This document shows positions 37,131-48,310 of a stretch of DNA of 64,000 nucleotides, piece by piece. The stretch comes from Leucaena leucocephala (Eukaryota; Streptophyta; Magnoliopsida; Fabales; Fabaceae), in contig CM073518.1 in assembly GCA_037074615.1 (NCBI GenBank), positions 6,324,001-6,388,000 on the forward strand, given 5' to 3'. The position numbers and the translations under genes were made by a program. The notes below the pieces were generated by a model. The model did not search any database. It saw only the letters and a program-made list of their open reading frames with translations, and was not told the DNA's origin. The first letter of the stretch is position 1. Each line of letters begins with the position of its first letter.

Positions 37131-40100
37131 TCAGCCTCTCCCAGCATTGTGTCTTTGATTTCTAATCTGGTTGAGGAGAGCCTGGGCCTAAACATAGACC
37201 AAAAAACAAAAGTGTCATTACTATTTATAAAATAAAAGGCAATTAAAATGTGAGAACACATTCGAAGAACCATACCTTTTCTTTGGCCCTTGGGGTGCCT
37301 GACTGTGACAAAGCTACTAATGGTGGGACAGCTCCTTCTTGAAGCACCGTGCTCAAATATCGAGGATTGTTTGAGCAAATATGTAGTAGAGCGGCGGCTG
37401 CATTCTCCTTTCCTCTCGCGGAGCCCAACTCCACAACCTCGACTAAAACAGGGATCCCACCTTCTGTGCCAATGGCGGTTCTTCCTTCTTGAATTGTGGC
37501 AAGGTTTGCTAAAACAGCCACTGCCTTGTCAACCATTCCAGCCGCCGGATCCATCAATTCCACAAGGTGCTTCACGGCTCCAGCTTGCACGATGCGGCCC
37601 TTGTTTTCATGATAAATTGACAAGTTAAACAGAGCGGTGGCAGCATCTTTCTTTCCTCTTGGAGTTCCATTACCTAATAAATCAACCAGGGGCCTAATTG
37701 CCCCAGACCTCCCTATCTCAATCTTGTTTTCTTCAATCACTGATAGGCTGAAGAGAGTGGCAGCTGAATTCTCCTTGGCTTCAGGGCTTCCTGTCTCAAG
37801 CACATGGATTAGAGGATCAATTGCACCAGCATTTGCAATTGCACTTTTGTTGTTATCATTGATTGATAAGTTCAGAAGTGCTGTGACAGAATTTTCCTGG
37901 ATCGTCGTATCAGATGATTTAAGCAAGTCAACCAACAAGTCAATGGCTCCACAGTTTGCAATCACGAGTCGATTATCCATATTGTGCTTAGCAAGAAGGC
38001 GGAGCCTTGATGTTGCCTCCATTTGAGTATCAAGAGAAGCGCTCTTCAAGTCCTCAACCAAGCTCTTAACCTCGACTTCAATTCCAGAAAGATCAGCTCT
38101 TGTTTCACCAGCAGAGGGCAACACCCTAGGAACAAATCTTTCTGATGGCCGCCGCCATATACTTTGGTTTCGAGGCCTTGTCTCCACACGGGGTGAGATC
38201 TCAGGTTCTCTCTGGGGAGTACCATTAGCTGCAGCACCATTAGCATCTATCCCAGAATTTACCCCCACAGAAGCATCCTTACTGTTGCCAGGAGTGGTTG
38301 ACAGCTGAGGAGTACTGTTACCATCACCTTGTGTTCCTTGAACACTGGAAAGTGCACTGGAATCAGAAGCTGCCCTAACATGGGCTCGGGATTGTTCAGA
38401 GCTATGGGCATTGGATGGTTCGGTCATAGATTGAGACATTGACCGTTGGACAACTGAATCCTTACTCCTTTCATCCGAGCTAGCAGACCTATCATCAGAA
38501 CCCGCAGGTGATGTTCTTGCAAAATCCAAACACGGTTCATTAGCCATGCCAATTAAGGAACCTTCTGAAGTTGAACGAGGATGATATGGTGATGTTCCCT
38601 CTCTGGAAATTCCTCCAGAAGTTTTACTTGGTGAACTGAAAGAATGGGAGCGAACTGCCTCTGGGGAGGATGGATGGTTGGTCCTAGATTGAGCAAAAAC
38701 AGGTGATTCCCTGGTCGCACCAGATTCAACGTAACCGAGAAGAAAAGATGCTTGATTTAAGTTTGTGGACACTACGGGATCAACTGGCTTCACATTGTTT
38801 GATTCACACCAGTTTGCAATTAACGCCTTTACAGTGTAGTTAGGTATTAAGTTGGTGTGAGCCAAGGTCTGACGTGTCTTTGGACAGACGGTAAGTCCCA
38901 AATCAATCCAGTTCTTGATGAAAGCCCGCTCATAAGTTTGCCCTGAAGCCACAATTACTGGGTCCATCATTAACTCCAAAGAAAGAGGACAGCAAAAATC
39001 AGGAGGTACTGCAACTGGGCTACAGCTCTGGGCCTGCTTAACCGCAACAAGACGCTCATGCATACGAGTTACAAGAGTAATCATTTGATCAATATACTCG
39101 GCTTCAGCAGTTTTTTCAGCTTGTTCAGCAATCTCCTTCAACTTTTCAAGGGCTACAGCCTCAATCAGAATCTCTTGGTTAGACTTCAGGCCCAAGCTCT
39201 CAGCAATGTTTGCTAGGACCTCTGAACTAGGTCCTGCACCTTCCACTTGTTCGCTAATTGCTTCTTTAATGACTGACAAGATTTCCTCCTCATGTCCCAA
39301 AAGCTTAAGTTTCTCAACACAATGCTACAATTTTAAGTTGATAGTAGACATTGTAATTGAGTTGTATCCAAATAAAGACATGTAAACTATACTAAAATGC
39401 GAGATTCCTTTTAGGAAAAACAAAATTATTAATAACATAAATCACCTCAATTTGTACAGGATTCAGTTCGTCTGGGAGATTTAGATGGGAAGCCTTCAGC
39501 TGCTGGAAAATATTGAGTGCTGAAGTCTGTATCCTGGATAGCAAGGATTCAACTTGCATAACCTAATAATCAAGAAAGATGAGTGGTGAGAATCCAGTAG
39601 GTACTTAATACACAACAACAAGAACTTCTACTTATTCTCCTCCAACAGCTGGTGGCCACATAACTCAAGCAATGATATTTCGCACCAACCCAATCATGGA
39701 GGGAAATGAGATGATAATGTAGAATTACTTGTGGCAGTTTAACTATGCACCTCTTATGCAAGACAGCAGTATATAGTGTGATCTCCTTACAAGTCACAAA
39801 GTGACAAAGCAATACACCGAAAGATACTTATCCAAAAATTGTCTGTAGGGTTAACAACTGCAACAGGCAAAGGAAGAAGACAACCACCCCATGATGGAAG
39901 AGCAGTTTATTTCACTATGAATTACCAATCGATAATATGGAATCTGCTCTAAGATTTTAAATATTCATTATACGAGACTTACAAAGTAAATTTTGCTAGA
40001 CAAGGGGTGCCAATTCCCAAAAAGCTCCCTCAACTCATCAACAGCCCGACCCACTTCTTGAAAAGCTTTGTTAAGCACTTCATCAGAAGCTAATTCAGAA

Positions 40101-40258
40101 TTAACCAAAGCGTCAGCTATAGGCTTGAGCAACTTGAGTGTCTCCTCCACCTTTTGGTAATACTTTGAAACAAATTCTGAGTTCCCATTCCCAGAAAAAG
40201 ATAGAAGAAAAAATGAGGATATGCCATTAACAAGCATCTTCAACAAGGATATCTCCAT
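37131..40258 (-). CDS. PUB4: U-box / armadillo E3 ubiquitin ligase, PUB4 type
   Basis: Four coding exons on the minus strand, 40258-39983, 39562-39446, 39324-37276 and 37187-37131, join in frame to 832 residues; Arabidopsis PUB4 is about the same size. Order: U-box N-terminal domain (about 1-230, with KYYQKVEETLKLLKPIADAL and NQEILIEAVALEKL); U-box at about 238-306 (PDFCCPLSLELMMDPVIVAS, CPKTRQTLAHTNLIPNYTVK); a Ser-rich linker; then armadillo repeats to the end (about 545-825, e.g. ALLNLSINDNNK, ENSAATLFSLSVIEENK). The end is AQALLNQIRNQRHNAGRG, as in PUB4. U-box proteins transfer ubiquitin from E2 enzymes, and the ARM repeats choose partners such as receptor kinases. PUB4 acts in meristem and tapetum development and immune signalling. 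An acceptor five bases before the ATG shows the leader is spliced. Confidence 0.95.
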
Positions 40259-40571
40259 AACACCTGCATCAGTAACAGAAGATTTGATTGTAGATCTGAA
40301 AGGAAATGAATAAGACAGGTCTAAATATGTAACTTATGCCTCCCTTTTCCAGCTAATTTCCAGAAACAAATGAGAATTATTATAGCATGCGCTTGAAAAT
40401 TCTAACTGTCACCATTACAAGAAAAACAACCAGACTAGAAATTCAGGTGCAATATAAACACTCAAAAGACAGGTGAACTAGAGCAGTGGTTCCTATGAAT
40501 ATCCATTATTTATAGAAACCTTAATGCCAGGTAGGTGGGAAGTGGAAGTGAAAGTGAAATCTTCCATTTCC

Positions 40572-40918
40572 CTCGTTTGGTAAGATGGAAGTCACTTCCA
40601 CTTCCACTTCCACTTCCAACATTTTGGGCTATTTCAGTTCCATCAGAAAAGTTGGGAATTGAGATGATAGAAGTGGAAGTAAAAATTTTTGGACCATTTT
40701 ACCCCAGTTATAAAATTCCTGGACAACTTTAACCCTTCCTAAGTTATAAAAAAATATTTTGGACCATTTTACCCCAAGTTATAAAAAAAATATACATCAA
40801 TTCCATACTTATTTCCACCCTACCAAACAAACTTCTAAAGCCTATTTCCACTTCAATTTCCATTTCCACTTCCATTTTCACTTCTATAAAAAACCCTTCC
40901 ATCCTACCAAATGTACCG
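40572..40918. repeat. MITE-like element rich in CCACTT units
   Basis: The left end CGTTTGGTAAGATGGAAG and the reversed right end CATTTGGTAGGATGGAAG are inverted repeats. The inner part repeats CACTTCCACTTCC and a duplicated TTTGGACCATTTTACCCC segment. No ORF. Confidence 0.55.
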
Positions 40919-41172
40919 TAAATCATCTACTCCACAGGATACACAGGCAAATTATTGATTGGCCATCACTACCCGAAAGAAGCAAGATAGAAGCACACAA
41001 GCAACTTACCCCCAAAAAAATGGCACAAAAGCAGCAAGTGAGGGCTTGGTAGTATTCTAGACCTAGAAGTCACTAGGTCAGTAGGTCCTATGAATAAACC
41101 CTGAAGTTAAACAAGAACATGAATAATCCCGTGGAATAATTCTTCTTCCATTTTACTTTGTATAAAATAATA

Positions 41173-41450
41173 CTTCCTCCGGTCCTTTTTATAAGCAATA
41201 ATTTTTTGAATGAGTCTAGTCCACTTTATAAGCAACATTTTGTACTTGTCTGAAAATTTAATGCACTTTTTCCATTTTTACCCCCAATTAATAACATGTC
41301 CCTCTTATCTCTTTTTCATACTCTTTCTCTCTCTCACTCACCCTCTCCATAAATAAGAGTGTTTTTGGAAAATAAGTTGCATTTTTTAATATTTATTATC
41401 TTTAACCAATTCTAACCAACTTCTTCTACTTAATTCGGAGTATTGATGAA
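41173..41450. repeat. Stowaway-like MITE
   Basis: The left end CTTCCTCCGGTCC and reversed right end CTCCGAATTAAG are each flanked by TA, the target duplication of Tc1/mariner elements. CTCCCTCCGTCC is the classic Stowaway end. 278 bp, AT-rich, non-coding. Confidence 0.5.
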
Positions 41451-42960
41451 AAGAGAAAAAACCATACCAAAATTAACAATAAAAAATCCTCCCAAGTTAA
41501 AAAGTAGAGACTTATTGGCTTAGAAGAGCTCTCCAATCCCTTTGCAAATGGGCAATGGAAACTTCTCTTAAAAACCATTTGCTGAAACCCAAATAAGATG
41601 CAAAGTGTTGAACGACGCCGATAACGGGCTTAGGCCATGGCTGCTGACCATTGCACATTAATGAGGATCCCATTATTATTATTCTTCGATTCTCCCTGAT
41701 TCTGTTATTAATAGATATTACTCTATAGGATATTATGGGATATAATCATATTAGATCTGATTTGATTTACTGCATGTAACCCTAGCCGTTACGAGATGAA
41801 TAAAACTGAAGCAGAGCAATAATCAGTCTGCCGATTACACAAAGGGAGAAACTTTAAAATTAAAAACTCTCACATTCCATTCTAACCAAATATAACACAA
41901 ACCAGATGAGAGAGCACGCTGCTAAAGGACTCCATGCTCCATTTTCCAGACAAAACCAGGTAAACTTAGTGGCTAAAAAACCAGCAAATTATCCGATCAA
42001 ACCTATTGCTCCAGAAATATACCAAATAGTCTATCCAAAATCTTATATGCCAAATGCCTATACAATTAAACCAGGGAATTGGCAACTTGAGTGACATAAG
42101 TAGCATACATGGTAATAAGTCACGAATTGGCAATAAGCAGGGAACAAGAATTTTGTGCCTTTATAATATATGATTTGAACATGCTTGGCTGAAACATGAG
42201 TCAAAATATTCTTTATTTTGGAACCCATGCCTAATTTAATGCGCGGCTTTATGGGTCAGAATAAATCCATTGGATTCACATTCCAGATGAGCCAATTCAT
42301 CGCAGTATGCTTGGTTTGCTGAATCAACCCAGCTCAATTTAACTAGCAAGTTCAAACTAACTTTTATTATTTTGAAAGAAAGAATTAACAGCGTAGAGGG
42401 ACTTCATAATTCTACATTTTGTAGATGAAAAACACTATAGTGTGCTGAACACGATTAGCCAAGGGACACATGGCTATAGATTCCAAAACAAAAAATATGA
42501 TAAAACGGTAATATAATTCAACAACTAAGCATTAACTAATTACGAAATAAGTTCAACATAAAAGCAACAAATTACAATCCTCCAACCAAATACATTCTCA
42601 CTAACAACAGCAACAAGAACTGCAAGCTCATACAAATAATACCATCCCAAACCAAGTATTATATTTGTCCAATCTTCAGGAAGAAAACGAACTTAACCAA
42701 GAAAAGCATATAAAATCAAATAGCCATAAGCTTAAAATTTGAGAAATTTAAGGAAATAAGGATTTACCCCACGGAAAGGCAATGAGAAAGAAGCTATCTT
42801 TAGGAACCACCGGATAATTGAAGAGGAGACACTTGAAACGAAGGAATGGATGACAGCAAGATGGTTTGGTGAACGCCCCAAGAGATGATCGCATCCACCA
42901 GAGGAATGGGATGCTGGTTTAGGGCAATTTTGAGATATCAAGAGAGGTTCGAGTTTCTAT

Positions 42961-43772
42961 ATCCCCATTTTCTCTTTCTGGTCTTCGTTCTATTATTCAA
43001 CCACTGACTAACCCGGCGAAAAAAATCACTGACTTCTGATCGCCCAAAAAACCGCACTGACGACTCCGTGTTCAACGATATTTTTTCAATCCCTTTATTC
43101 TTTTTTTTTAATGATAAAACTCTGTGATAAATTAATTGAGTCAGTTTTTTTTTAAACTTTCAAGATGCTCTTTTACTAGTTTTCAAGATGCGGGGGTGGA
43201 ATAAAAAAAGCTTAGAGATAGAAAGATATTTGTATTACTTCAATTAAATAAAATAATAAAATACATAAATTTAATTGGAAAATAAAAATCCATGAATAAA
43301 AAATTATAAATGAGTTATTTATATCATTTTATTTTTATTTAAAATATATTTTATTATTTATTCAACTAAGAAAATTTAAATGCCCCCCCAAAAAAAAAAC
43401 AATATAGTTTAAAATCAATGAAAGCGAAGACACGATGAGCTGTAAAGCGAAAAGGCCATTTGGTGTTGGTTCTTTCTTTATTCTCTTGTTTTCAGCTTTC
43501 CCTTTGTCATTTTTTGTCATCGATTCAATCATATTTTTTCGTGCAAATGTTTTTTTTTTCCATTTCTTATCTCTGCTGTCATTCTGTATAGTAAATGACG
43601 AGTTTTGCTTTTTATCCACACTTTATATGACACAGTAAGATTTGGGAGATCCTTATATTTTTAGAATTTTATAAATAAAAAAAACTTAAAAAAAATAAAA
43701 CAAACGAGAAGTTTTTTATACTAGTAGCGTGGAGAAATCAATGGTAGGGACAAAATGATGAACAAAATAATG
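42961..43772. other. intergenic between PUB4 leader and the small gene
   Basis: AT-rich, with homopolymer A and T runs. No gene or transposon with clear ends. Confidence 0.55.
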
Positions 43773-44009
43773 CTAGCGTAGAGACATCAAAACCCGCATT
43801 TGACGTTCTCTCTTGGCCGCCACGTCCGCCGGAATAACGAGCACAGTTCGAAGTTCTTCCATGAATTTATGGTAAACTTCTTCAGCTGAGTTTAAAAGCA
43901 TCTTAGCCAGTTCGTTGGGTGCAAGTTCAGCGGGGCGCTTTCTCTTCGGCGCGTTCACCAGCAACGACGGCGAGGGAGAAGAATATGAATCCTCCCGCGA
44001 ATCGTCCAT
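43773..44009 (-). CDS. small unrecognised protein, 78 residues
   Basis: The ATG at 44009 opens a 78-residue frame that starts MDDSREDSYSSPSPSLLV, has a basic run PKRKRPAEL and ends ERQMRVLMSLR. The middle (NELAKMLLNSAEEVYHKFME) looks helical. Just upstream (44027-44040) the minus strand has TTTGTTCTTTGTTCAG, a good splice acceptor. The 200 bases before that are moderately GC-rich and leader-like, so a spliced transcript starting near 44230 is likely. KRKR could be a nuclear localisation signal. I do not recognise the family; the call rests on gene-like context, not homology. Confidence 0.5.
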   Translation of the reverse strand: MDDSREDSYSSPSPSLLVNAPKRKRPAELAPNELAKMLLNSAEEVYHKFMEELRTVLVIPADVAAKRERQMRVLMSLR

Positions 44010-44516
44010 CAATGCTTTTAATCTGAACAAAGAACAAATTCTGTAAACAACAATAGAATAATAAAAATATAATTGAAGTCAAAGAAAGAAGAAGAAGCGA
44101 GTTGAAAGCCGATCGCCGAATCGATGAATTTAGGACAAAAGAATGATGCTGAAGCCCAACAGAGAGTTTCGAATTCGAGAGTGATCAACGGAAACTTAGG
44201 GGGTTAGTGGCACGAACGATATAAGATTCAGAATTTCGCGGAATAAGGCGGTGCTCCAACGCCTTTTTTTTTTTTTTTTGGGTGATAAAAAGGAGCTATG
44301 CCCACTACATTATCCTGTTATTATAACAGGGTTACTATTCTCCCTAAATCTTGCTTAATCATAAGTTGTACTTTTTTTTATAGGGATACACCGCATAACA
44401 AAATATCAAAATAGTAATTATAAATATACTAAAAAATTGTAGTTGAAAAAAGTGATTTAATGGCAAAATTAGCTTTGACTTTAATTAACTGATATTAATT
44501 TAATTTCTCTTATTAA

Positions 44517-45155
44517 TAGGGGTGATAATTTAGGTTAGGCTCACAGGCCCAACCCGCCAACCTGCCAAAAAATGGCGGGTTGGGTTGCAAAATTTGCAAC
44601 CCATTTAGATGCGGGTCTTTTTGACCAGCACCCGCCAAACCTGCACCCACGGCGGGCTAACCGCCGGGTTGGCGGGTTAGCCCGTTTTTTTTTTTTACTT
44701 TTTTTTATTATTTATATTCTATATTTATACTTTACTAATTTGAGAATTTTAGCCAAACAAGGGACATTATATTTAATTTATATTAACTTTATCTCATTGA
44801 GTCATTTCTTTATATATATATTTATTTTATTTTATTATTATTTTCTTTGTGATAAATTTATCTATGAATGGTGACAAAATTAACTAAATAAATATTTTGA
44901 TAACTTCAAACATGATTCGAATATAATTAATATTAAAATATATGATTTATTTTTTAAAAAGTAGGTATATATATTAAAAAAATAAAAAAAATTATGAAAA
45001 AAATAAAAAAAATAAATAAAAAAAAAACTTGACGGGCTCAGGTTGGGGTAATCCCAACCCGCCTAAAAGAGGGCCGGTTAAAACCGGCCCGCTTTTATCT
45101 CAACCCGCGGCGGGTCAACCCGTATCCGGCGGGTTGGCCCGCATTACCACCTCTA
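44517..45155. mobile_element. non-autonomous hAT transposon
   Basis: 639 bp. The left end TAGGGGTGATAAT and reversed right end TAGAGGTGGTAAT are hAT-type inverted repeats. They are flanked by 8-bp duplications CTTATTAA (44509-44516) and CTTACGAA (45156-45163), which differ at two positions. Subterminal parts are GC-rich and full of GGCGGGTTGG and its complement on both sides of an AT-rich centre. No transposase. Confidence 0.82.
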
Positions 45156-45413
45156 CTTACGAATATGAAAAATAATATTATTTTTATTATTTCATTAAAA
45201 TTATTTTGATATAACGTAACTGATTTAAATTTTGCGTAGAGGTTAAATTTTCATAAGTAAAATAAATTATACAAAGACTCGATAACTATTATTATCGAAT
45301 TACTCAGATTTCTCAACAATAATCAATACGGTACGTTTGTGTTATGAGCACCCTTCATCCGCTGAGAACTAAGACTGCTCCTATCCCTAACGTCAGGCCG
45401 CGAAGCAGAACGA

Positions 45414-46913
45414 ATGGCCACCATTTCTGCTTCGTGGACGCTTCTCTTCCCCCGTCCTACCAAGCTCTTTCTCATTCCCTTCAAACCTTCTTCTTCCAAT
45501 TTATCCACTTCCCTTCGTCTTCAATTCACCCGGGCCACTTGCAGCCTCCAAATCTCACCTTCTGCCTCCGACCTCCAGCAACAGCATCGAGTGCTTCGCC
45601 GTAATGTCGTCGAAATCCTCGAGGAAAGAGGCCTACTTGAGTCCGTTACCAGTGATGCTCTTAGAACAGCTTGTTCGGACCCTGCTGCTGGACCTCTCAA
45701 GGTCTATTGTGGTTTTGACCCCACGGCTGAGAGCTTACACTTGGGTAACCTTCTTGGGCTCATCGTGCTCTCGTGGTTTCGCCGCTGCGGCCATAAAGCT
45801 GTTGCTTTGATCGGAGGCGCCACCGCTCGTATTGGAGACCCGTCTGGGAAGGCCCTCGAGAGACCAGAACTTGATGCCGATACTCTGGAGAAGAACATCG
45901 CAGGTATTAGCAACATTATTAGAAGAATTCTGGGTGGTACTCAAAATAAGTATTTGAATTCAAATTCCAATCTCGACGATTCTTCCCTTGTGATTTTGAA
46001 TAATTACGACTGGTGGAAGGAGTTTAGTTTACTGGATTTTCTGAAACGAGTGGGTCGATATGCCAGGGTGGGTTCAATGATGTCTAAAGAAAGTGTAAGG
46101 AAGAGGTTGGAGGCGGAACAAGGAATGAGCTATACAGAGTTCACTTACCAGTTGTTGCAGGGCTATGATTTCTTGTATTTGTTCCAGAACCAAGGTGTTA
46201 ATGTTCAAATTGGGGGCAGTGATCAGTGGGGTAACATAACTGCTGGGACTGAGTTAATTCGAAAAATATTACAGGCTGAGGGTGCCTATGGCTTGACATT
46301 TCCCCTTCTCTTGAAAAGTGATGGTACCAAATTTGGTAAAACAGAGGATGGCGCAGTTTGGTTATCCCCTGCTTTTTTGTCTCCTTACAAATTTTACCAG
46401 TATTTTTTCTCTGTTCCAGATGCTGATGTGATCAGATTTATGAGAATTCTTACTTTTTTGGATATTGAAGAGATAGACACGTTGGAGAGAGAGATGACAA
46501 AACCTGGTTATGTGCCTAATACCATTCAGCGGAGGCTTGCTGAAGAAGTTACCCGTTTTGTTCATGGGGAAGATGGGTTAAAAGAAGCTCTTAAGGTAAC
46601 AGAAGCGTTGAGTCCAGGATCTGAGACAAAGTTGGACTGGAAAACTATTGAGGGGATTGCTGACGATGTCCCCTCTTGCTCTTTAGCTTATGATGAGGTG
46701 TTGAATTTGTCTTTGGTTGATCTATCAGTTTCTGCTGGTTTATTTGACAGCAAATCTGCTGCGCGCAGAATGTTAAAGCAAGGAGGCATTTACTTGAACA
46801 ATAACCGAGTAAACAAGGAAGAAAAGAGAATAGAGGCTGTAGATATAGTGGATGGAAAAGTGCTTCTTTTATCTGCAGGCAAAAAGAACAAGGTTCTCGT
46901 GCGAATAGCTTGA
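45414..46913 (+). CDS. EMB2768: tyrosyl-tRNA synthetase, bacterial-type, organellar
   Basis: A single uninterrupted exon of 499 residues. It charges tRNA-Tyr with tyrosine in chloroplasts and mitochondria. The first ~55 residues are a Ser/Arg-rich targeting peptide. The class I signature HIGH is HLGN at 109-112 (FDPTAESLHLGNLLG), the tyrosine pocket includes QIGGSDQWGNITAG (265-278), and the KMSKS loop is KFGKT at 306-310. An S4 RNA-binding domain closes the protein (about 434-499, SAARRMLKQGGIYLNNNRVN). This is the bacterial TyrRS form, not the cytosolic plant one. The Arabidopsis counterpart is embryo-lethal (EMB2768). Start: first in-frame ATG giving a plausible transit peptide. Confidence 0.95.
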   Translation: MATISASWTLLFPRPTKLFLIPFKPSSSNLSTSLRLQFTRATCSLQISPSASDLQQQHRVLRRNVVEILEERGLLESVTSDALRTACSDPAAGPLKVYCGFDPTAESLHLGNLLGLIVLSWFRRCGHKAVALIGGATARIGDPSGKALERPELDADTLEKNIAGISNIIRRILGGTQNKYLNSNSNLDDSSLVILNNYDWWKEFSLLDFLKRVGRYARVGSMMSKESVRKRLEAEQGMSYTEFTYQLLQGYDFLYLFQNQGVNVQIGGSDQWGNITAGTELIRKILQAEGAYGLTFPLLLKSDGTKFGKTEDGAVWLSPAFLSPYKFYQYFFSVPDADVIRFMRILTFLDIEEIDTLEREMTKPGYVPNTIQRRLAEEVTRFVHGEDGLKEALKVTEALSPGSETKLDWKTIEGIADDVPSCSLAYDEVLNLSLVDLSVSAGLFDSKSAARRMLKQGGIYLNNNRVNKEEKRIEAVDIVDGKVLLLSAGKKNKVLVRIA

Positions 46914-47879
46914 ACAGTTTTGGTTGATACTGGTTCATGGATATTTAATCTTTGACTTTGGTAGTTACTATTGAAATAAGGGCACCGATTGGGCATTGAT
47001 GTTGACATTCAAAAGGTGCTTCAACCTCCATGAAATTATTGTTAATCTTTTTGTATGCTACATACATCTTTAATCACTTCCATTATTGGAAATGCAAACT
47101 TGTTTCTGGAGTGCCCATTATTCTGTTATAAACCATACTTGAGTTGAATTACGGATGCCAATAATATTGAGCATTGAGTAATAAGAATGAATTTAGAGGT
47201 TGTTTGAATAACATTTTATTTTGAGAATTCAGTGATTGGCTGCTGCATTGGCCTCTTTCTAAGTAATCTAGGATCTAGATTATGATGCATTGCTTTGTGG
47301 GTCAGAGCATTGAGGTGAAGACTGGTTAAAAAAAATTTCAAGTTTTCATTGGCTTTTAGTGCATCTGGCAGATTAGGGTCAATCTAGATGCACGTATTAA
47401 AACTTGAACATTGCTTGGTTGCACTTAAGCAATACATTGGTGAAAATATTCCTACCGAGACTTACTCTTAGAGAGACAAAATCATGTGACTTTTTGTTTT
47501 CACCCAACTTTATCTGCTACTGATCTTCTCACCCTCTAAAGCTGGTCTCCTTTCAAAAGCCCTTCCAACCGCGCCCTTTTACTTTTGCAGCTAATCCACT
47601 TTGTGATTCCTTTTTCATCTGCCTCTTATACCCGGGTGCCATTAGTTGGTTCACTAGTTACAGCGTGCTCAGTCCTGTTTTATCCCTTTGCTTGTTAACT
47701 TAGTTCTTTGTGGCAGATACGGGCTGGTATGGATGGATCATTGTAATTCCATGAGAAATTTTTCAACGGATAAAATTATGCAAAACCTGCTTTCAAGATA
47801 AAAATTTGAAGAAAAGAAAGTCATTCTAATTCCATGAGAAAATTTTTCCCTCAAAATTCAAGCTGCTAGTTTTCCTGAC
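46914..47879. other. intergenic, no gene seen
   Basis: TyrRS 3' flank and unremarkable sequence up to the LINE-like segment. Confidence 0.5.
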
Positions 47880-48310
47880 TTTGTTGCTTGGCTGAAGGAT
47901 GTCTTTCTTCGTCTATCCCAAGATGGATTTTCATTCATTGTGCTCATAAACATGATCTGGTATAAATGCAATCTAGCTTTGCACCATGGTCGTATCTGGT
48001 CTCCTCTTAAAGTCATCTGTGAAATTCAAGGCATCCTAGAATACTCTTCTAAGGCTTTTAATATCCCTGATCGGTGTCCTTGGAAGAACTTGTCCCTTCT
48101 CCCTGTGTCCTCATACATTCAAGACAGCATTGATTCAGATGGATGGACTATTATCCTGTGGCGCATGAAGAAGAAAAGAATTGGATCTTTTTGCCATTCA
48201 ATTATATGCTTTCAGGGTTCTACCAAGGTATCCTTACCTTGCAGCAAGATTAGTTGTCCATCTCTGTTGGAGTTGCTCAGCTTTCATTTTTGCTTGCTTG
48301 AATGTTGAGG
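47880..48310 (+). pseudogene. probable non-LTR retrotransposon (LINE) fragment
   Basis: One frame reads FPDFVAWLKDVFLRLS, then LINMIWYKCNLALHHGRIWS and PLKVICEIQGILEYSSKAFN. This is the pattern of the segment between reverse transcriptase and RNase H in plant LINE-derived proteins (IW..RN....G....P..V....LLEY..A), followed by YIQDSIDSDGWTI in place of the usual KIN.DGA. It is a fragment with no other domain nearby. The match is from memory of the family and could be wrong. Confidence 0.45.

Larger units (their letters stand above)
40264..42767 (-). other. probable 2.5 kb intron in the PUB4 5' leader
   Basis: On the minus strand a donor GTAAAT at 42767 and an acceptor ATGCAG ending at 40264 bracket a region without coding signal. 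The leader exon would be about 42768-42960 and its transcript would then join five bases before the PUB4 ATG. The intron holds two MITE-like elements. Confidence 0.6.

Noticed and set aside
37637..38026. 129-codon plus-strand ORF
   Set aside because: It is antisense to the armadillo repeats of PUB4.
40744..41052. ORFs with repeated Val-Glu-Met or His-Phe peptides
   Set aside because: They come from the CCACTT-type repeats of a MITE in the PUB4 leader intron.
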